A stretch of 64,000 bases of DNA from DASXAI01 sp963728985. Its GTDB lineage: Bacteria > Actinomycetota > Acidimicrobiia > Acidimicrobiales > Ilumatobacteraceae. The notes beneath the pieces were generated by a model, which was not told the origin of the DNA, made no database searches, and saw only the letters and a list, made by a program, of their open reading frames with translations. Location: NCBI GenBank assembly GCA_963728985.1, contig CAVSME010000002.1:1-64000 (forward strand), in the 5' to 3' direction. Positions 25,601-34,460 of the stretch are shown piece by piece. Each line of letters begins with the position of its first letter. Position 1 is the stretch's first letter. A program made the translations under genes and the position numbers.

Positions 25601-28375
25601 GCGGTCGTGCGGCTTCGGAACCCAGTGGGGGGTGCGCTGGAACCGATAGGTGGGCAACGCCACCTTGCGCCGTGGCAGGCCGCGGTCGAAGCCGCGCCAG
25701 TCCACCGCGACGCCGCGGGTCCAGAGCTGACCGAGCGTGCCGAGCACCTTCTCCAGGTCGTCGCAACGGGGCTGCAGGCTCGACAGCCACGTGGCCTGGC
25801 CGTCGGGCACGCACTGCTGCCCCATCGCCGCCAGCACCGGTGACGGCCCGATCTCCACGAAGACGTTGCACCCGCTCTCGGCCAGGTTGCCCATGCCATC
25901 GGCGAAACGCACGGCTTCGCGGATGTGGCTCGTCCAGTACGACGCCGTCGCCACTTGGTCCTCGGCCAGCAGCCCGGTCATGTCGGACACCAGCATCTTG
26001 CGACGCGGCGCCGAGAACGTCACGGCGGATGCCACCCGCTCGAACTCGGCCAGCGCCGGCTCCATCAGCGAGGAGTGGAACGCATGAGACGTCGTGAGCG
26101 CCCGACACCTGATGCCGCTCGCCGTGAGCGACGCCACCAGCGCGTCGACCTCGTGGGTCGGTCCCGACACGACGGTGTTCTGTGGCCCGTTCAGGGCGGC
26201 GATCGAGACTCGGCCGCCAGCGCGGGCGACGGCATCGGTGACCGTGGCCTCGTCGGCAAAGACGGCGGCCATGGAACCGCCGGCCGGCAGCGCGCCCATG
26301 AGCCGGCCACGAGCGGCCACGAGCGCCAGCGCGTCGGGCAGCGTGAGCACACCGGCGACATGAGCGGCGACGTAGCCCCCGATGCTGTGGCCCAGCACCA
26401 TGTCCGGCTCGATACCCCATGCCGCCCACATCCGGGCGAGCGCGTACTCGATGGCGAACAATGCCGGCTGGGTGTACGTCGTGTCATCGATGTTGGCCGT
26501 GGTCACCGCTCGGGGGTGCATCACATCGAGCAGCGGGATCGGAAGGTGCGGGCGCAGCAGGGCGTCACACTCGTCGAGGGCGGCACGGAAGGTCGGCTCG
26601 ACGCGGTAGAGCTCGCGGCCCATGTCGACGTACTGCGAGCCTTGCCCGGTGAAGAGGAAGGCCACCTTCGGCGCCGGCAGCGACGATGTGGAGCCCGCCA
26701 CAAGGCGAGATGACGCCTCGCCGGCGGCGTGACCTTCGAGCAGCGCGGCCGCCTCGTCGTTGTCGGCGGCCACGACCGCCAGACGATGGGTGAACTGGTT
26801 GCGACCGACGTTCAGGGTGTAGGCGACGTCGACAAGTGCGGGGCCCGACTCGTTCCGGAGCGTGGCGGCCACCTCGCTGGCGCCTCCCGTCAGTGCCGCG
26901 TCGTTGCGGGCCGACAGCGTGAGCACGTGCAGCGGGCGCTCCGGCCGCTCGGTGGACTCCGCCGGCCGCGGTGGCGCCTCGCTCACGACGATGTGGGCAT
27001 TGGTGCCGCTGAAGCCGAAGGCACTGACGGCGGCGATGCGGCCGGCGTCGCGCTCGGGCCACGGCGTGAGCTCGGTGGGGATCCGCGTGTCGATGTGGTC
27101 CCAGTCGATGTGGGGGCTGGGCTCGCGGAAGTGGAGGTGCGCCGGGATGGCGTCGTTCTGGAGGGCCAGCACCACCTTGATCAGGCCGGCGACGCCGGCC
27201 GCCGCCTCGAGGTGACCGATGTTGCTCTTCACGGATCCGACGAGCAGCGGTTCGTCCCGGTCGCCGCCGTACGCCGCATGGATGGCGCGCATCTCGATGG
27301 GATCGCCGAGCGGTGTGCCCGTCCCGTGCGCTTCGAGGTAGGCGACGTCCTTCGGTTCGATGCCGGCGTCCTCGAGAGCCGTGCGGATCAGCGCCTGCTG
27401 CGCCTGGCCGTTGGGAACGGTGAGACCGCCACTGCGGCCGTCGTGGTTGAGCGCGGTACCCCGCACGACGGCCAGGATGGGATCACCGGCGGCCACCGCG
27501 TCGGAAAGGCGCTTGAGCACGACCACGCCGCACCCCTCGCCGCGGACGTAGCCATCGGCGGAGGCGTCGAACGTCCGGCACCGGCCGGTCGGGCTGAGCG
27601 CCCTGGCCTTCGACATGTAGATCGTGACCCACGGGCCGAGGATCAGGTTGACCCCGCCGGCGAGCGCCACTTCGGACTCGCCGCTGCGCAGGCTCTGGCA
27701 CGCGAGGTGCACGCCGACGAGCGACGACGAGCACGCGGTGTCGATGGTCATGGCGGGACCCTGGAGGCCGAGGGCGAACGAGATCCGACCGGCGGTGACG
27801 CTGGGGGCCACCCCGGTGCCGAAGAACGCGTCCATGTCGGTGGCGCCACCGCGGAGACTGGCCCCGGTGAGGTCGCCGTACTCGGTGCCGCACTGGCCGA
27901 CGAAGACGCCGGTCCGGGAACCGTTGAGCGTGGCCGGCGCCATCCCCGCTCGCTCCAGCGCTTCCCAGCAGACCTCCAGGAGAAGGCGCTGCTGCGGGTC
28001 CATCTTGGCCGCCTCGCGCGGCGAGATGCCGAAGAACATGGGATCGAAGGAGGCGACATCGTCGAGGAAGGCGCCCGCCCTCGTGTAGGTCTTCAGCGGT
28101 ACGTCGGGGTCCGGGTCGTGGAGGGCGTCGACGTCCCAGCGGTCAACGGGCACTTCGCCGACGGCATCGACGCCGTCGTGCAGCAACCGCCAGTAGCGGT
28201 CGGGGTCATCCGCCTCCCCCGGGAAGCGGCAGGCCATGCCCACGATGGCGATCGGCTCGTGCTGGCGGGCCTCGGCGGCCTCCAGACGACGGCGCATGTC
28301 CTCGACGGCCAGAAGGGCCCGCTTGACGGGCGTCAGCTCGGTCGGGGCGGGCTCGCTCATCTCTCGATCCGTCAT
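22046..28375 (-). CDS. type I PKS module KS-AT-DH(degenerate)-KR-ACP with sulfotransferase-like tail
   Basis: The real protein runs to about residue 1890 (near 22700); the remaining Arg-rich stretch down to the formal stop at 22046 is an out-of-frame reading of the NRPS. Docking helix 15-40; KS with TACSSS (Cys215), EAHGTG and NIGHLEA; AT with GHSIGGY (near 663) and HAFH, the malonyl-type signature; DH region 930-1140 in which the HxxxGxxxxP motif is replaced (RLWRGSTMVS), so probably inactive; KR near 1410-1600 with TGGFGALG, SSAAS and NYAAAN; ACP with LGLDSL (Ser about 1719); then HLARHPF and VVRYEDLVAAPEA, which resemble a sulfotransferase fold. It starts one base after the PKS1 stop. Confidence 0.85.
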   Translation of the reverse strand: MTDREMSEPAPTELTPVKRALLAVEDMRRRLEAAEARQHEPIAIVGMACRFPGEADDPDRYWRLLHDGVDAVGEVPVDRWDVDALHDPDPDVPLKTYTRAGAFLDDVASFDPMFFGISPREAAKMDPQQRLLLEVCWEALERAGMAPATLNGSRTGVFVGQCGTEYGDLTGASLRGGATDMDAFFGTGVAPSVTAGRISFALGLQGPAMTIDTACSSSLVGVHLACQSLRSGESEVALAGGVNLILGPWVTIYMSKARALSPTGRCRTFDASADGYVRGEGCGVVVLKRLSDAVAAGDPILAVVRGTALNHDGRSGGLTVPNGQAQQALIRTALEDAGIEPKDVAYLEAHGTGTPLGDPIEMRAIHAAYGGDRDEPLLVGSVKSNIGHLEAAAGVAGLIKVVLALQNDAIPAHLHFREPSPHIDWDHIDTRIPTELTPWPERDAGRIAAVSAFGFSGTNAHIVVSEAPPRPAESTERPERPLHVLTLSARNDAALTGGASEVAATLRNESGPALVDVAYTLNVGRNQFTHRLAVVAADNDEAAALLEGHAAGEASSRLVAGSTSSLPAPKVAFLFTGQGSQYVDMGRELYRVEPTFRAALDECDALLRPHLPIPLLDVMHPRAVTTANIDDTTYTQPALFAIEYALARMWAAWGIEPDMVLGHSIGGYVAAHVAGVLTLPDALALVAARGRLMGALPAGGSMAAVFADEATVTDAVARAGGRVSIAALNGPQNTVVSGPTHEVDALVASLTASGIRCRALTTSHAFHSSLMEPALAEFERVASAVTFSAPRRKMLVSDMTGLLAEDQVATASYWTSHIREAVRFADGMGNLAESGCNVFVEIGPSPVLAAMGQQCVPDGQATWLSSLQPRCDDLEKVLGTLGQLWTRGVAVDWRGFDRGLPRRKVALPTYRFQRTPHWVPKPHDRRAELVISGHHPLLGANLDSAMRELQFESTFSVHEPSFNADRLWRGSTMVSGGMIAEMALAAGAAAFGTDHHWRVEPVAVHKLDAIPSDQSWVLQTVAAPTARSTAEVIVHGRPRVAQGHWRELATASVSALASDDHVDSIEPETLAASMTPVDVDALVESWRSAGLEIGARARTVAQLWSAGPDDLFARIELPEGATRFSLYPPMLDECAALLGAPGEVMGIERIGALVLAASTPPAWCRLQRTSSGGALRLYDAAGALVASCDGVEIAPLPPEALPPRREWCMEVAWEPVATRDEPVDDHGVDGWIVIGEPCRGPDRLDLALFGTDDLELGRAALAARLSGGGVARVVIATEPTDGTPAAVARAVTTVVNVVRLVADETWRLELPPPPIWLVTRGAVEAGGTTPLPDQAALWGVLKSVAGELPQFVGGILDLDPAGGHDWEQATRTILAHDDGWLAQRGAELYRARVRPLVLQRPNRHVQLSAAGAQLITGGFGALGVETARWAIRQGARHLILAGRSPVPPRDRWQLLDAHDPAAARVAVIEDLEERGAIVEVAAIDVADRGALDAFLAQRRAAGAPPVTGVFHAAGVLRDASVLQLSSDDVAAVLAPKVQGTLNLHEALALEPVEQFVLFSSAASALGSPGQANYAAANSFLDAFAHVRVAAGLPAVSVNWGPWAAGMAARDDLAQRRDRTGVHAIPVAAGFDLLGSLMTAEITNAIVLPMDPARAALLFAAGDADGEAAADGDRSAEILAAPADQRLALVERALRSQIGVVLGMNADDVDVTIGLIDLGLDSLTIVELGGKLATQLGFALNPREFFEEPSVQRLAVSLLEKLEVHAGSGVTTDRAATIDDAPVRARFYVLTTPGCSAATLAPWLGATTDVILDDTLADDVEALDRLAADPTTVFVHLARHPFTAIARTERPQREAEEQWATANGNLIDLAERVGPARSVVVRYEDLVAAPEAAVDSRRATPRSPFRHGRRGAGPARSIRGRGVAAGRAAAASRPVRARRRRRAGLRRDLAATRTRWAARGAHAAAAGGAPGVHVGGSAADRPPVAGAPARGLLGPGTPAVHRRSAARAGRLQPAARRTAPRPRRRRRPRVRLQRDRPASRGVAHQLRGGGRGVRASGGQGDAGVPGLRGPAGGAARRTRLGHRRPDRCRSGPPVRSPFGPQDPRPAAPGR

Positions 28376-28376
28376 G

Positions 28377-31300
28377 TCAGTACCCACTGCGTTCCAGGGC
28401 TTGGAGCAGCGAGGCCTCGGCCTCGAGCTCGCTGATGGCGCTGATCTCGGCCAGCCGGTCGGCCGCCTCCCGCGCCGTGGCCGCCTCCTGCTCGGCGCGA
28501 CGCTCGTCACCGACGCCGGCGAGCGCGATCCCGAGGCGGTCATGGGCCAGGTGACGGCTCAATGCCTCGAGCGATGGCCACTCGAAGGCCAGCGTCGACT
28601 CGAGGGGCAGGCCCATGGACCACTGCAGCCGATTGCACAGGTCCACCGCCATCAGAGAGTCCATTCCCAACTCGGTCAGGCCCCAACCAGCTTCGAGAGC
28701 CGAGGCGTCTTCCAGCCCGAGCACCACGACGATGGCCGCCCGGACGTGCTGGCGCACGTGGTCGTAGCGGTCGTCGGCATCGAGGCCGGCGAGCTCGTCG
28801 ATCAGGCTCTGGGCCGCGGGGCGACCGTCCATCCCCCTCGCCGCGGCGGCGAGCACGTTCTCGTAGAACGGCCGCTGCAGCGCCGATGGGGACCGTCGCG
28901 CCAGCTCGTGCCAATCGACGGGCACCACCCCGACCTGCGCCATCGTGGTGCTGAGGAGCCGGCCGAGCAACCGATCGCCCAGTGCCGGGTCGATGAGCGC
29001 CACCCCGCTCTGGGCCAGACGGAGTCGCTGACCATCGTCGAGCCGGGCCGCCATGCCCGCTTCCCAGCCGCTCCAGTCGATGCTCAGACCAGGCCGGCCA
29101 GCGGCCCGGCGGTAGTGGGCCAGGCCGTCGAGAAAGGCGTTGGCGGCGGTGTAGTTGGCCTGGCCGCTGGCGCCGAGCAGGGCCGCCGCCGACGAGTACA
29201 GCACGAAGAAGTCCAGATCGTCGTCGAGGGTGGCGCAGTGGAGGTTCCACGCACCGGCGACCTTCGGGCGGAGCACCGCGTCGAAGCGTGACCAGTCGAG
29301 GTTGCGGAGCGTGCCGTCGTCGAGGATGCCGGCGGCGTGGACCACGCCTCGCAGCGGGCCCATCGTGGCGCGGATCTCGCTCACCACGGCTTCGACGTCG
29401 GCGGCGTCGGCCACGTCGGCCGAGTAGGTGCTGACGGTCACACCGGCGTCGCGCAGCTCAGCGATCACCGACGCCGCGGCGTCCGACGGGCCGCGGCGCC
29501 CGAGGAGCGCGATGCGCCTCGCGCCGACGCCGGCGAGGGTGCGGGCCACTTCGAGACCCAAGGCCCCCAAGCCGCCGGTGACGAGGAAGCTGCCGTCGGA
29601 GTCGAGGGCGGCGGCGGTGAGCGGCGCGGTGTCGAGCTCCAAGCGCCCGAGGCGCAGCCCGTGGCGGACGCCGTCGCGCACGGCGATGCGGTCCTCGGGA
29701 CCGTCACCGAGCAGCTCGTCCACCACGAGTCCGGTGTCGTCGGCACCGTCCGCCGCGAGGTCGATGCACGCCATGCGCAGGTTGGGCTCCTCGACCGTCA
29801 CCGCGTTGGCCAAGCCCCAAATGGGCGCTTCGGTCAGGTCCACGGGGGTGCCGTGGCCGAGGACCGATTGGCCGCTGCGGGTGAGCACCCACACGCGGCC
29901 GCCTTCGGCCAGCTGGATGTCGTTGCCCAGCACGCGTTGCACGAGCTTCAGCAGCGGCTCGAGCCGCCGGCGCTGGCCCGCGACCGGGTCCGTGTGAGCG
30001 TCGGCGGGCGGGCCGGCCACCACGACGCCGGCCCAGGTCCCGCTGGCCGCCGGCGCCGAGACGTCGGCCACCACGCCCACGTCGTGCCCGCGGCGGCGCA
30101 TCTCGGCGGCCGTGCCCTCGGCCATGGTGCCGTCGACGATCAGCCACCGCCCAGGTGGTGGTGCCGGCGCAGGAGCGGGTGCCAGGGGCGTCCAGCGCGG
30201 CTCGTACAAGAGGTCGGCCTCGTTGGGGCCGTCGCCGGGCCCATCGGCCGTGCTCGCGCCGTCGGTGGTCGCCAGCCAGAAGCGCTGGCGTTGGAACGGG
30301 TAGGTGGGAAGGTCCGCCTTGTGCGAGCGGCCCCGGTCGACGGCGCGCCAGTCGATCTCGACGCCGGCGGTCCACAGGCGGCCGACGGTGTCGGCCATCT
30401 GCGCCCGCTCGGCGCGGTCACGGCCGGCCTCGAGCGACGCGTATCGGCCGGTGTCCTCGCCGAGGGTGCGGGCCACGATGCCGAGCAGCGCTGGTTGCGG
30501 TCCGATCTCCAGGAAGTGCTCGATCCCGGCCTCGTGCAGAGCCTCGACGGCGGCACCGAAGCGCACCGTGGCCAGGATGTGATCGACCCAGTAGCGGGGC
30601 GTGGCCAGCGCGTCCGACTCGACGGCACCCGTCGACGAGGAGACGAACGGCACGGCGGGCTGGCGATAGCCGACCCGCTCGGCCTGCGTGGCGAAGGCGT
30701 CCACCACGGGTGCCATCAGCGGCGAGTGGAACGCGTGCGACACCTGGAGGCGCCGATGGGCGACGTCCTGGCCAAGAGCGGTCACGACGGCGTCGACGGC
30801 ACCGGCGGCGCCCGAGATGACCACGTTGCCCGGGCCGTTGGTAGCGGCCACGGCGACGAGGCCGCGGTGGGGCTCGATCATCCGGCGCACGCGGTCCTCG
30901 TCGGCGAACACCGCCACCATGGCGCCGCCGTCGGGCAGGTCGCCCATCAGCCGGCCGCGCGTGGCGATCAGCTCGGCGGCGACGTCCAGATCCATGACGC
31001 CGGCGACGACGCCGGCGGCGTACTCACCGATCGAATGGCCGGCCACGGCGGCGGGCTCGACGCCCCACGAGCGCCAGAGCGCGGTCAACGCGCACTGGAT
31101 CGCGAACATCGCCGGCTGCGTGTACTGGGTGCGGTGGACGAGAGGTGCGATGGCGGGGTCCCCGCCGTAGAGGACGTCGAGCAACGGCACCTGAAGGTGG
31201 GGACGAAGGATCCGGTCGCAGTCGTCCATGACGCCGCGGAAGACGGGCTCGTGTTCGTAGAGATCGCGGCCCATGCCCGGCCGTTGCGCGCCCTGACCCG

Positions 31301-32996
31301 TGAAGACGAAGGCCAGCGGCGGCGCCACCGGTGGGGCGACAGCCTGGCTGACCCCGGTGCGCGTCGAGCCCGGCATCCAGGCCCGCAGCTGCTCGGCCGC
31401 GTCGGGCGCGGCGGATGCGGTGACCGCCAACCGGTGCGGGAACTGGGCCCGCCCGACCTGGCTGGTCCAAGCGACATCGGCGATCGCATGGTGGTGATCG
31501 AGCAGCGCCGCCGTGTGCTGCGCCAACGCGCCAAGGGCGGCGTCGTCTCGCGCCGACAGGGTGAGCACGACCGGCCGCTCCTCACCACCGTCGGCGGGAG
31601 CGAGCCGTGGTGCCTCTTCGACGATGACGTGGGCGTTGGTGCCGCTGAACCCGAAGGCGCTCACGGCGGCGCGCCGAGGCTCATCGGTGCGGGGCCACGG
31701 CTGGCGCTCACGCGCCACGGTCACGGGCATGGCGGCCCAGTCGACGTGGGGCGACAGCTCCCCGTCGAGCAGGTGGGGTGGCACCTCCTCGTGCTGCAAC
31801 GCCAGCACGACCTTCAGCAGGCCCGCCATCCCGGCCGCCGCCTCGAGGTGGCCCACGTTCGTCTTGGCCGACGTGAGGAGCAGCGGCCTGGTGCGGTCCT
31901 TGGAGTAGACGGCGTCGATGGCCCGGACCTCGATGGGGTCACCGAGCTCTGTCCCGGTGCCGTGCGCCTCGACCAGGTCCACGTCGGCCGGGCGCAGCCG
32001 GGCGTCGGCGAGTGCGAGCTCGATGACCGACCGCTGGGCGGTTCCGTTGGGAACGGTCAGTCCGCTGCTGCGGCCGTCGTGGTTGGTCGCGGCACCACGG
32101 AGCACGGCGAGCACACGGTCGCCGTCGGCCTCGGCGTCGGCGAGCCGCTTCAGCACGACCACGCCGCAGCCCTCCGCCCGCACGTAGCCGTCGGCATCGG
32201 CGCCGAACGTGTGGCAGCGACCCGTCGGTGACAGGGCCCGGAACTGCGACAGGAAGACCATGGGCCGCGGATCGAGCATGAGGTTGACGCCGCCGACGAT
32301 CGCCATGCGGCAGGCGTCGGACCGCAGGCTCTGCATCGCCAGCGCGGTGGCCACGAGCGACGACGAGCACGCGGTGTCGAGGGCCAGCGTGGGACCGCGC
32401 AGGCCGAGGATGTAGGAGATCCGCCCGGCGGCGACCGACAAGGAGGAGCCGGTGCCGTAGTACCGCCCGATGGTGGCGGCGTCGGTCGATCGCAGCTGGA
32501 GGTTGGAGTAGTCGGTGGTACCGAGACCGACGAAGACGCCGGTCGATGACCCGGCCAGGCTGTCGGGGGCGATGCCGGCGTGCTCGAGGGCCTCCCAGCT
32601 GACCTCGAGGAGGAGCCGGTGCTGGGGGTCGATGCTGCGGGCCTCGACCGGTGCGATGCCGAAGAAGGCCGCGTCGAACCGGTCGACGGCCTCCTCGAGG
32701 AACCCGCCCTGGTCCGTGCAGATCTTGCCGGGCGTGTCGGGATCGGGGTCGAAGTAGTGCCGGTGATCCCACCGGCTCGGCGGCACGCTCCCGATGGCGT
32801 GGCGCCCGTCGCGCAGCAGCTCCCAGTACGCCTCCGGCGAGTTGGCCCCGCCCGGGAAGCGGCAGCCGGCCCCGATGATGGCGATCGGCTCGGACGCGGC
32901 GCGCTCGTAGCGCTCGACGCGCGCCTTCAGGTCCTTCAGCGCGACAAGGGCCCGGCGCAGTGCCTCTTCGCCCGGGTGTTGGTCCGTCGCGGTCAT
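28377..32996 (-). CDS. type I PKS module KS-AT-KR-ACP
   Basis: 1539 residues. N-terminal docking helix (8-34); KS 36-465 with Cys210, His345 and His383, so fully catalytic; AT 560-860 with GHSIGEYAAG (Ser655) and SHAFH (753-757), predicting malonyl-CoA; KR 1135-1320 with TGGLGALGLE, LDD at 1225-1227 (B-type marker), SSA and NYTAAN (Tyr1282), so a beta-hydroxyl of D configuration is expected; ACP with LGMDSL (Ser1447); C-terminal helical docking tail 1490-1539. No DH, ER or loading domain is present, so the starter unit must come from elsewhere. It is the first large gene of the operon, after a short leader ORF. Confidence 0.9.
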   Translation of the reverse strand: MTATDQHPGEEALRRALVALKDLKARVERYERAASEPIAIIGAGCRFPGGANSPEAYWELLRDGRHAIGSVPPSRWDHRHYFDPDPDTPGKICTDQGGFLEEAVDRFDAAFFGIAPVEARSIDPQHRLLLEVSWEALEHAGIAPDSLAGSSTGVFVGLGTTDYSNLQLRSTDAATIGRYYGTGSSLSVAAGRISYILGLRGPTLALDTACSSSLVATALAMQSLRSDACRMAIVGGVNLMLDPRPMVFLSQFRALSPTGRCHTFGADADGYVRAEGCGVVVLKRLADAEADGDRVLAVLRGAATNHDGRSSGLTVPNGTAQRSVIELALADARLRPADVDLVEAHGTGTELGDPIEVRAIDAVYSKDRTRPLLLTSAKTNVGHLEAAAGMAGLLKVVLALQHEEVPPHLLDGELSPHVDWAAMPVTVARERQPWPRTDEPRRAAVSAFGFSGTNAHVIVEEAPRLAPADGGEERPVVLTLSARDDAALGALAQHTAALLDHHHAIADVAWTSQVGRAQFPHRLAVTASAAPDAAEQLRAWMPGSTRTGVSQAVAPPVAPPLAFVFTGQGAQRPGMGRDLYEHEPVFRGVMDDCDRILRPHLQVPLLDVLYGGDPAIAPLVHRTQYTQPAMFAIQCALTALWRSWGVEPAAVAGHSIGEYAAGVVAGVMDLDVAAELIATRGRLMGDLPDGGAMVAVFADEDRVRRMIEPHRGLVAVAATNGPGNVVISGAAGAVDAVVTALGQDVAHRRLQVSHAFHSPLMAPVVDAFATQAERVGYRQPAVPFVSSSTGAVESDALATPRYWVDHILATVRFGAAVEALHEAGIEHFLEIGPQPALLGIVARTLGEDTGRYASLEAGRDRAERAQMADTVGRLWTAGVEIDWRAVDRGRSHKADLPTYPFQRQRFWLATTDGASTADGPGDGPNEADLLYEPRWTPLAPAPAPAPPPGRWLIVDGTMAEGTAAEMRRRGHDVGVVADVSAPAASGTWAGVVVAGPPADAHTDPVAGQRRRLEPLLKLVQRVLGNDIQLAEGGRVWVLTRSGQSVLGHGTPVDLTEAPIWGLANAVTVEEPNLRMACIDLAADGADDTGLVVDELLGDGPEDRIAVRDGVRHGLRLGRLELDTAPLTAAALDSDGSFLVTGGLGALGLEVARTLAGVGARRIALLGRRGPSDAAASVIAELRDAGVTVSTYSADVADAADVEAVVSEIRATMGPLRGVVHAAGILDDGTLRNLDWSRFDAVLRPKVAGAWNLHCATLDDDLDFFVLYSSAAALLGASGQANYTAANAFLDGLAHYRRAAGRPGLSIDWSGWEAGMAARLDDGQRLRLAQSGVALIDPALGDRLLGRLLSTTMAQVGVVPVDWHELARRSPSALQRPFYENVLAAAARGMDGRPAAQSLIDELAGLDADDRYDHVRQHVRAAIVVVLGLEDASALEAGWGLTELGMDSLMAVDLCNRLQWSMGLPLESTLAFEWPSLEALSRHLAHDRLGIALAGVGDERRAEQEAATAREAADRLAEISAISELEAEASLLQALERSGY

Positions 32997-33000
32997 CGCC

Positions 33001-33069
33001 TCAGGTGGTCGTGGAGTGGAAGCAGGGAACGATCAAGGACAGGCCATAGACAAGTACGCGTGGTCCCAT
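33001..33069 (-). CDS. 22-residue leader ORF before the PKS operon
   Basis: The ATG at 33069 is preceded by AGGAG (33079-33083 read on the minus strand) with 9-nt spacing, the strongest Shine-Dalgarno site in this region. The peptide (MGPRVLVYGLSLIVPCF...TTT) is hydrophobic in the middle. Its TGA ends 4 nt before the PKS1 ATG, and PKS1 has no good site of its own, so translation of PKS1 is probably coupled to this ORF. Whether the peptide itself has a role is unknown. Confidence 0.5.
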   Translation of the reverse strand: MGPRVLVYGLSLIVPCFHSTTT

Positions 33070-33298
33070 GGATGGAATCTCCTACTCAGGCGGCCCGATG
33101 CATGACCATAACGACAACGCTCCGGCGCAGGCATGAGGCACCAGACCCATTCCCAATCGGCCCGCCGACCTGCGACGTGACCCCTCGGCGGAACCAATCC
33201 GAATGACCTATGCGAACGCGCCGCCGGTCATGTCACGATGGGCGGTTCGGACCACATGCGGCCGACAGGGCCCGCCGACCCACGGGCAATTGCCGCTA

Positions 33299-33353
33299 TA
33301 CGACACCCCGTCATACGACATTTGTCGTTCCCCACGGTACTACATCTGTCGGA
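33299..33353. promoter_or_regulatory. BlaI/CopY-like operator pair upstream of the PKS operon
   Basis: Two 16-bp sites whose centres are 24 bp apart: TACGACATTTGTCGTT (33314-33329) and TACTACATCTGTCGGA (33338-33353), plus a half site TACGACA at 33299-33305. The dyad pattern TACNACAT-N-TGTNG resembles operators of the BlaI/MecI/CopY winged-helix repressors of actinobacteria. No such regulator gene is in the window. The sites overlap a candidate minus-strand promoter for the leader ORF and PKS genes. Confidence 0.45.
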
Positions 33354-33375
33354 TCGCGATGCCCCGCGCACCCGG

Positions 33376-33395
33376 ACGCCGGCTCCCGCCGGCGT
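33376..33395. terminator. hairpin downstream of ctaG
   Basis: Perfect 8-bp arms ACGCCGGC and GCCGGCGT with loop TCCC, 107 bp after the ctaG stop. It would separate the oxidase operon from the PKS promoter. No U-tract is present. Confidence 0.45.
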
Positions 33396-33502
33396 GCGTG
33401 CCGCCGCAGTGCGGTGGCAGGGGCATCCGGCCGCAGGATTGTCCGAAGCGCAGCGAGTCAGGAGCAAGCCGAAGCGCAGGCGGAGGCGGCGACGAAGACA
33501 CG

Positions 33503-34438
33503 TCAGTCGCCGTCCGGTCCGGCCACTGCCGGGGCCGACCGCTCGAACTCCTCGGCCACCTGCTCGTAGGTCAGCGGTTCGTCGTCGTGCCCGACGATCT
33601 CGGCGTCGGGCATCCGGGCGGCGCGGGCGTAGCCGTTCTCCTGGGCCCAGTTCTTCATGAACCGGTTGAAGAACAGGATCGTCACCAACGTCCAGAGGAA
33701 GATCGACCCGCCCACCTTCATCAGCACGCCGGCGATCTGCTGGTCGTCGGTCACCGACAGCCCGAAGACGCGCGGGAGATGGTCGTAGGACTTGTACACG
33801 GCACCATCGGCGAAGGTCAGCCACGCCGCCGGGACGGTGGGCACCAGCGACTGGGCGAACAGGTAGATCATCTTGCCGCCCGGGCCGAGGCGCACCTCCG
33901 GCAACGGCCCGCACACCGGCATCCACATCAACAGGGCGCTGAGCACCACCAGCACGTGGAGCGAGTAGTGCAGCGGCCCGTTGGTCACGGCGGCGTTCAC
34001 AAGGGCAGGGATGTGGATCACCATGACGCCGGCATTGAAGATCACCGCCGCCACCACCGGCTTGGTGAGCCACCGGAAGGCGGCGTAGAGGCGGCCGTCG
34101 CCGATCAGCAGGCGCAGGAACCACTCCGGTGTGGCCAGCAGGAGCAGCGGCGGGGCGAAGTACGCCATGATCATGTGCTGCAGCATGTGGACGGCGTAGA
34201 GGTTGTTCTCGCCGACGTCGTGGATCGGCCAGTCCGACGCCGCCCACAGGAGCAGGATGCCGGCCACGAAGCAGATCACCTGGCGGCCGCGCACGACCGG
34301 CTGACCGGGCCGCACCAGGCGGGGCCCGATCACCCGGATGGCGTAGATGTAGGCGCAGACGAGGAACGCGACCAGCAACCACACCTCGGGGTGCGGCCGG
34401 AACCTCCAGACGTTGGGATCCGTGACGGCGGCCAGCAC
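33503..34438 (-). CDS. ctaG: cytochrome c oxidase assembly factor CtaG (Caa3_CtaG family)
   Basis: About 311 residues with seven or more membrane helices. Members assist copper delivery or assembly of caa3-type oxidase. Family-specific motifs include LQHMIMAYFAPPLLLLATPEW and the intramembrane 'NGPLHYSLHVLVVLSALLMWMPVCGPLPE', with several conserved His that could bind copper. The GTG at 34438 is preferred over a TTG at 34453 because GGAGGT lies 7 nt upstream of it. It is the last gene of the oxidase operon, 22 bp after subunit IV. The C-terminal 45 residues are polar and acidic. Confidence 0.85.
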   Translation of the reverse strand: MLAAVTDPNVWRFRPHPEVWLLVAFLVCAYIYAIRVIGPRLVRPGQPVVRGRQVICFVAGILLLWAASDWPIHDVGENNLYAVHMLQHMIMAYFAPPLLLLATPEWFLRLLIGDGRLYAAFRWLTKPVVAAVIFNAGVMVIHIPALVNAAVTNGPLHYSLHVLVVLSALLMWMPVCGPLPEVRLGPGGKMIYLFAQSLVPTVPAAWLTFADGAVYKSYDHLPRVFGLSVTDDQQIAGVLMKVGGSIFLWTLVTILFFNRFMKNWAQENGYARAARMPDAEIVGHDDEPLTYEQVAEEFERSAPAVAGPDGD

Positions 34439-34460
34439 GGCGGCCACCTCCAACCGTGAG

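Larger units (their letters stand above)
32997..33502. other. PKS control region, 506 bp without a large gene
   Basis: Contains the leader ORF (33001-33069), two 16-bp operator-like sites and a half site (33299-33353), a -10-like TATAGC on the minus strand at 33294-33299 and a hairpin (33376-33395). The open frame on the plus strand from 33203 is antisense to ctaG and is not taken as a gene. Confidence 0.5.

Noticed and set aside
21019..32231. Long plus-strand open frames opposite the PKS-NRPS (for example 21019-22854, 22658-24790, 26729-28435, 29337-32231)
   Set aside because: They are Arg/His/Gly-rich antisense readings of high-GC codons with no domain motifs, while the minus strand has continuous PKS and NRPS motifs.
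33203..34459. 418-codon plus-strand frame starting near the BlaI-like sites, a possible target gene
   Set aside because: Most of it is antisense to ctaG and low complexity; no start signal fits.
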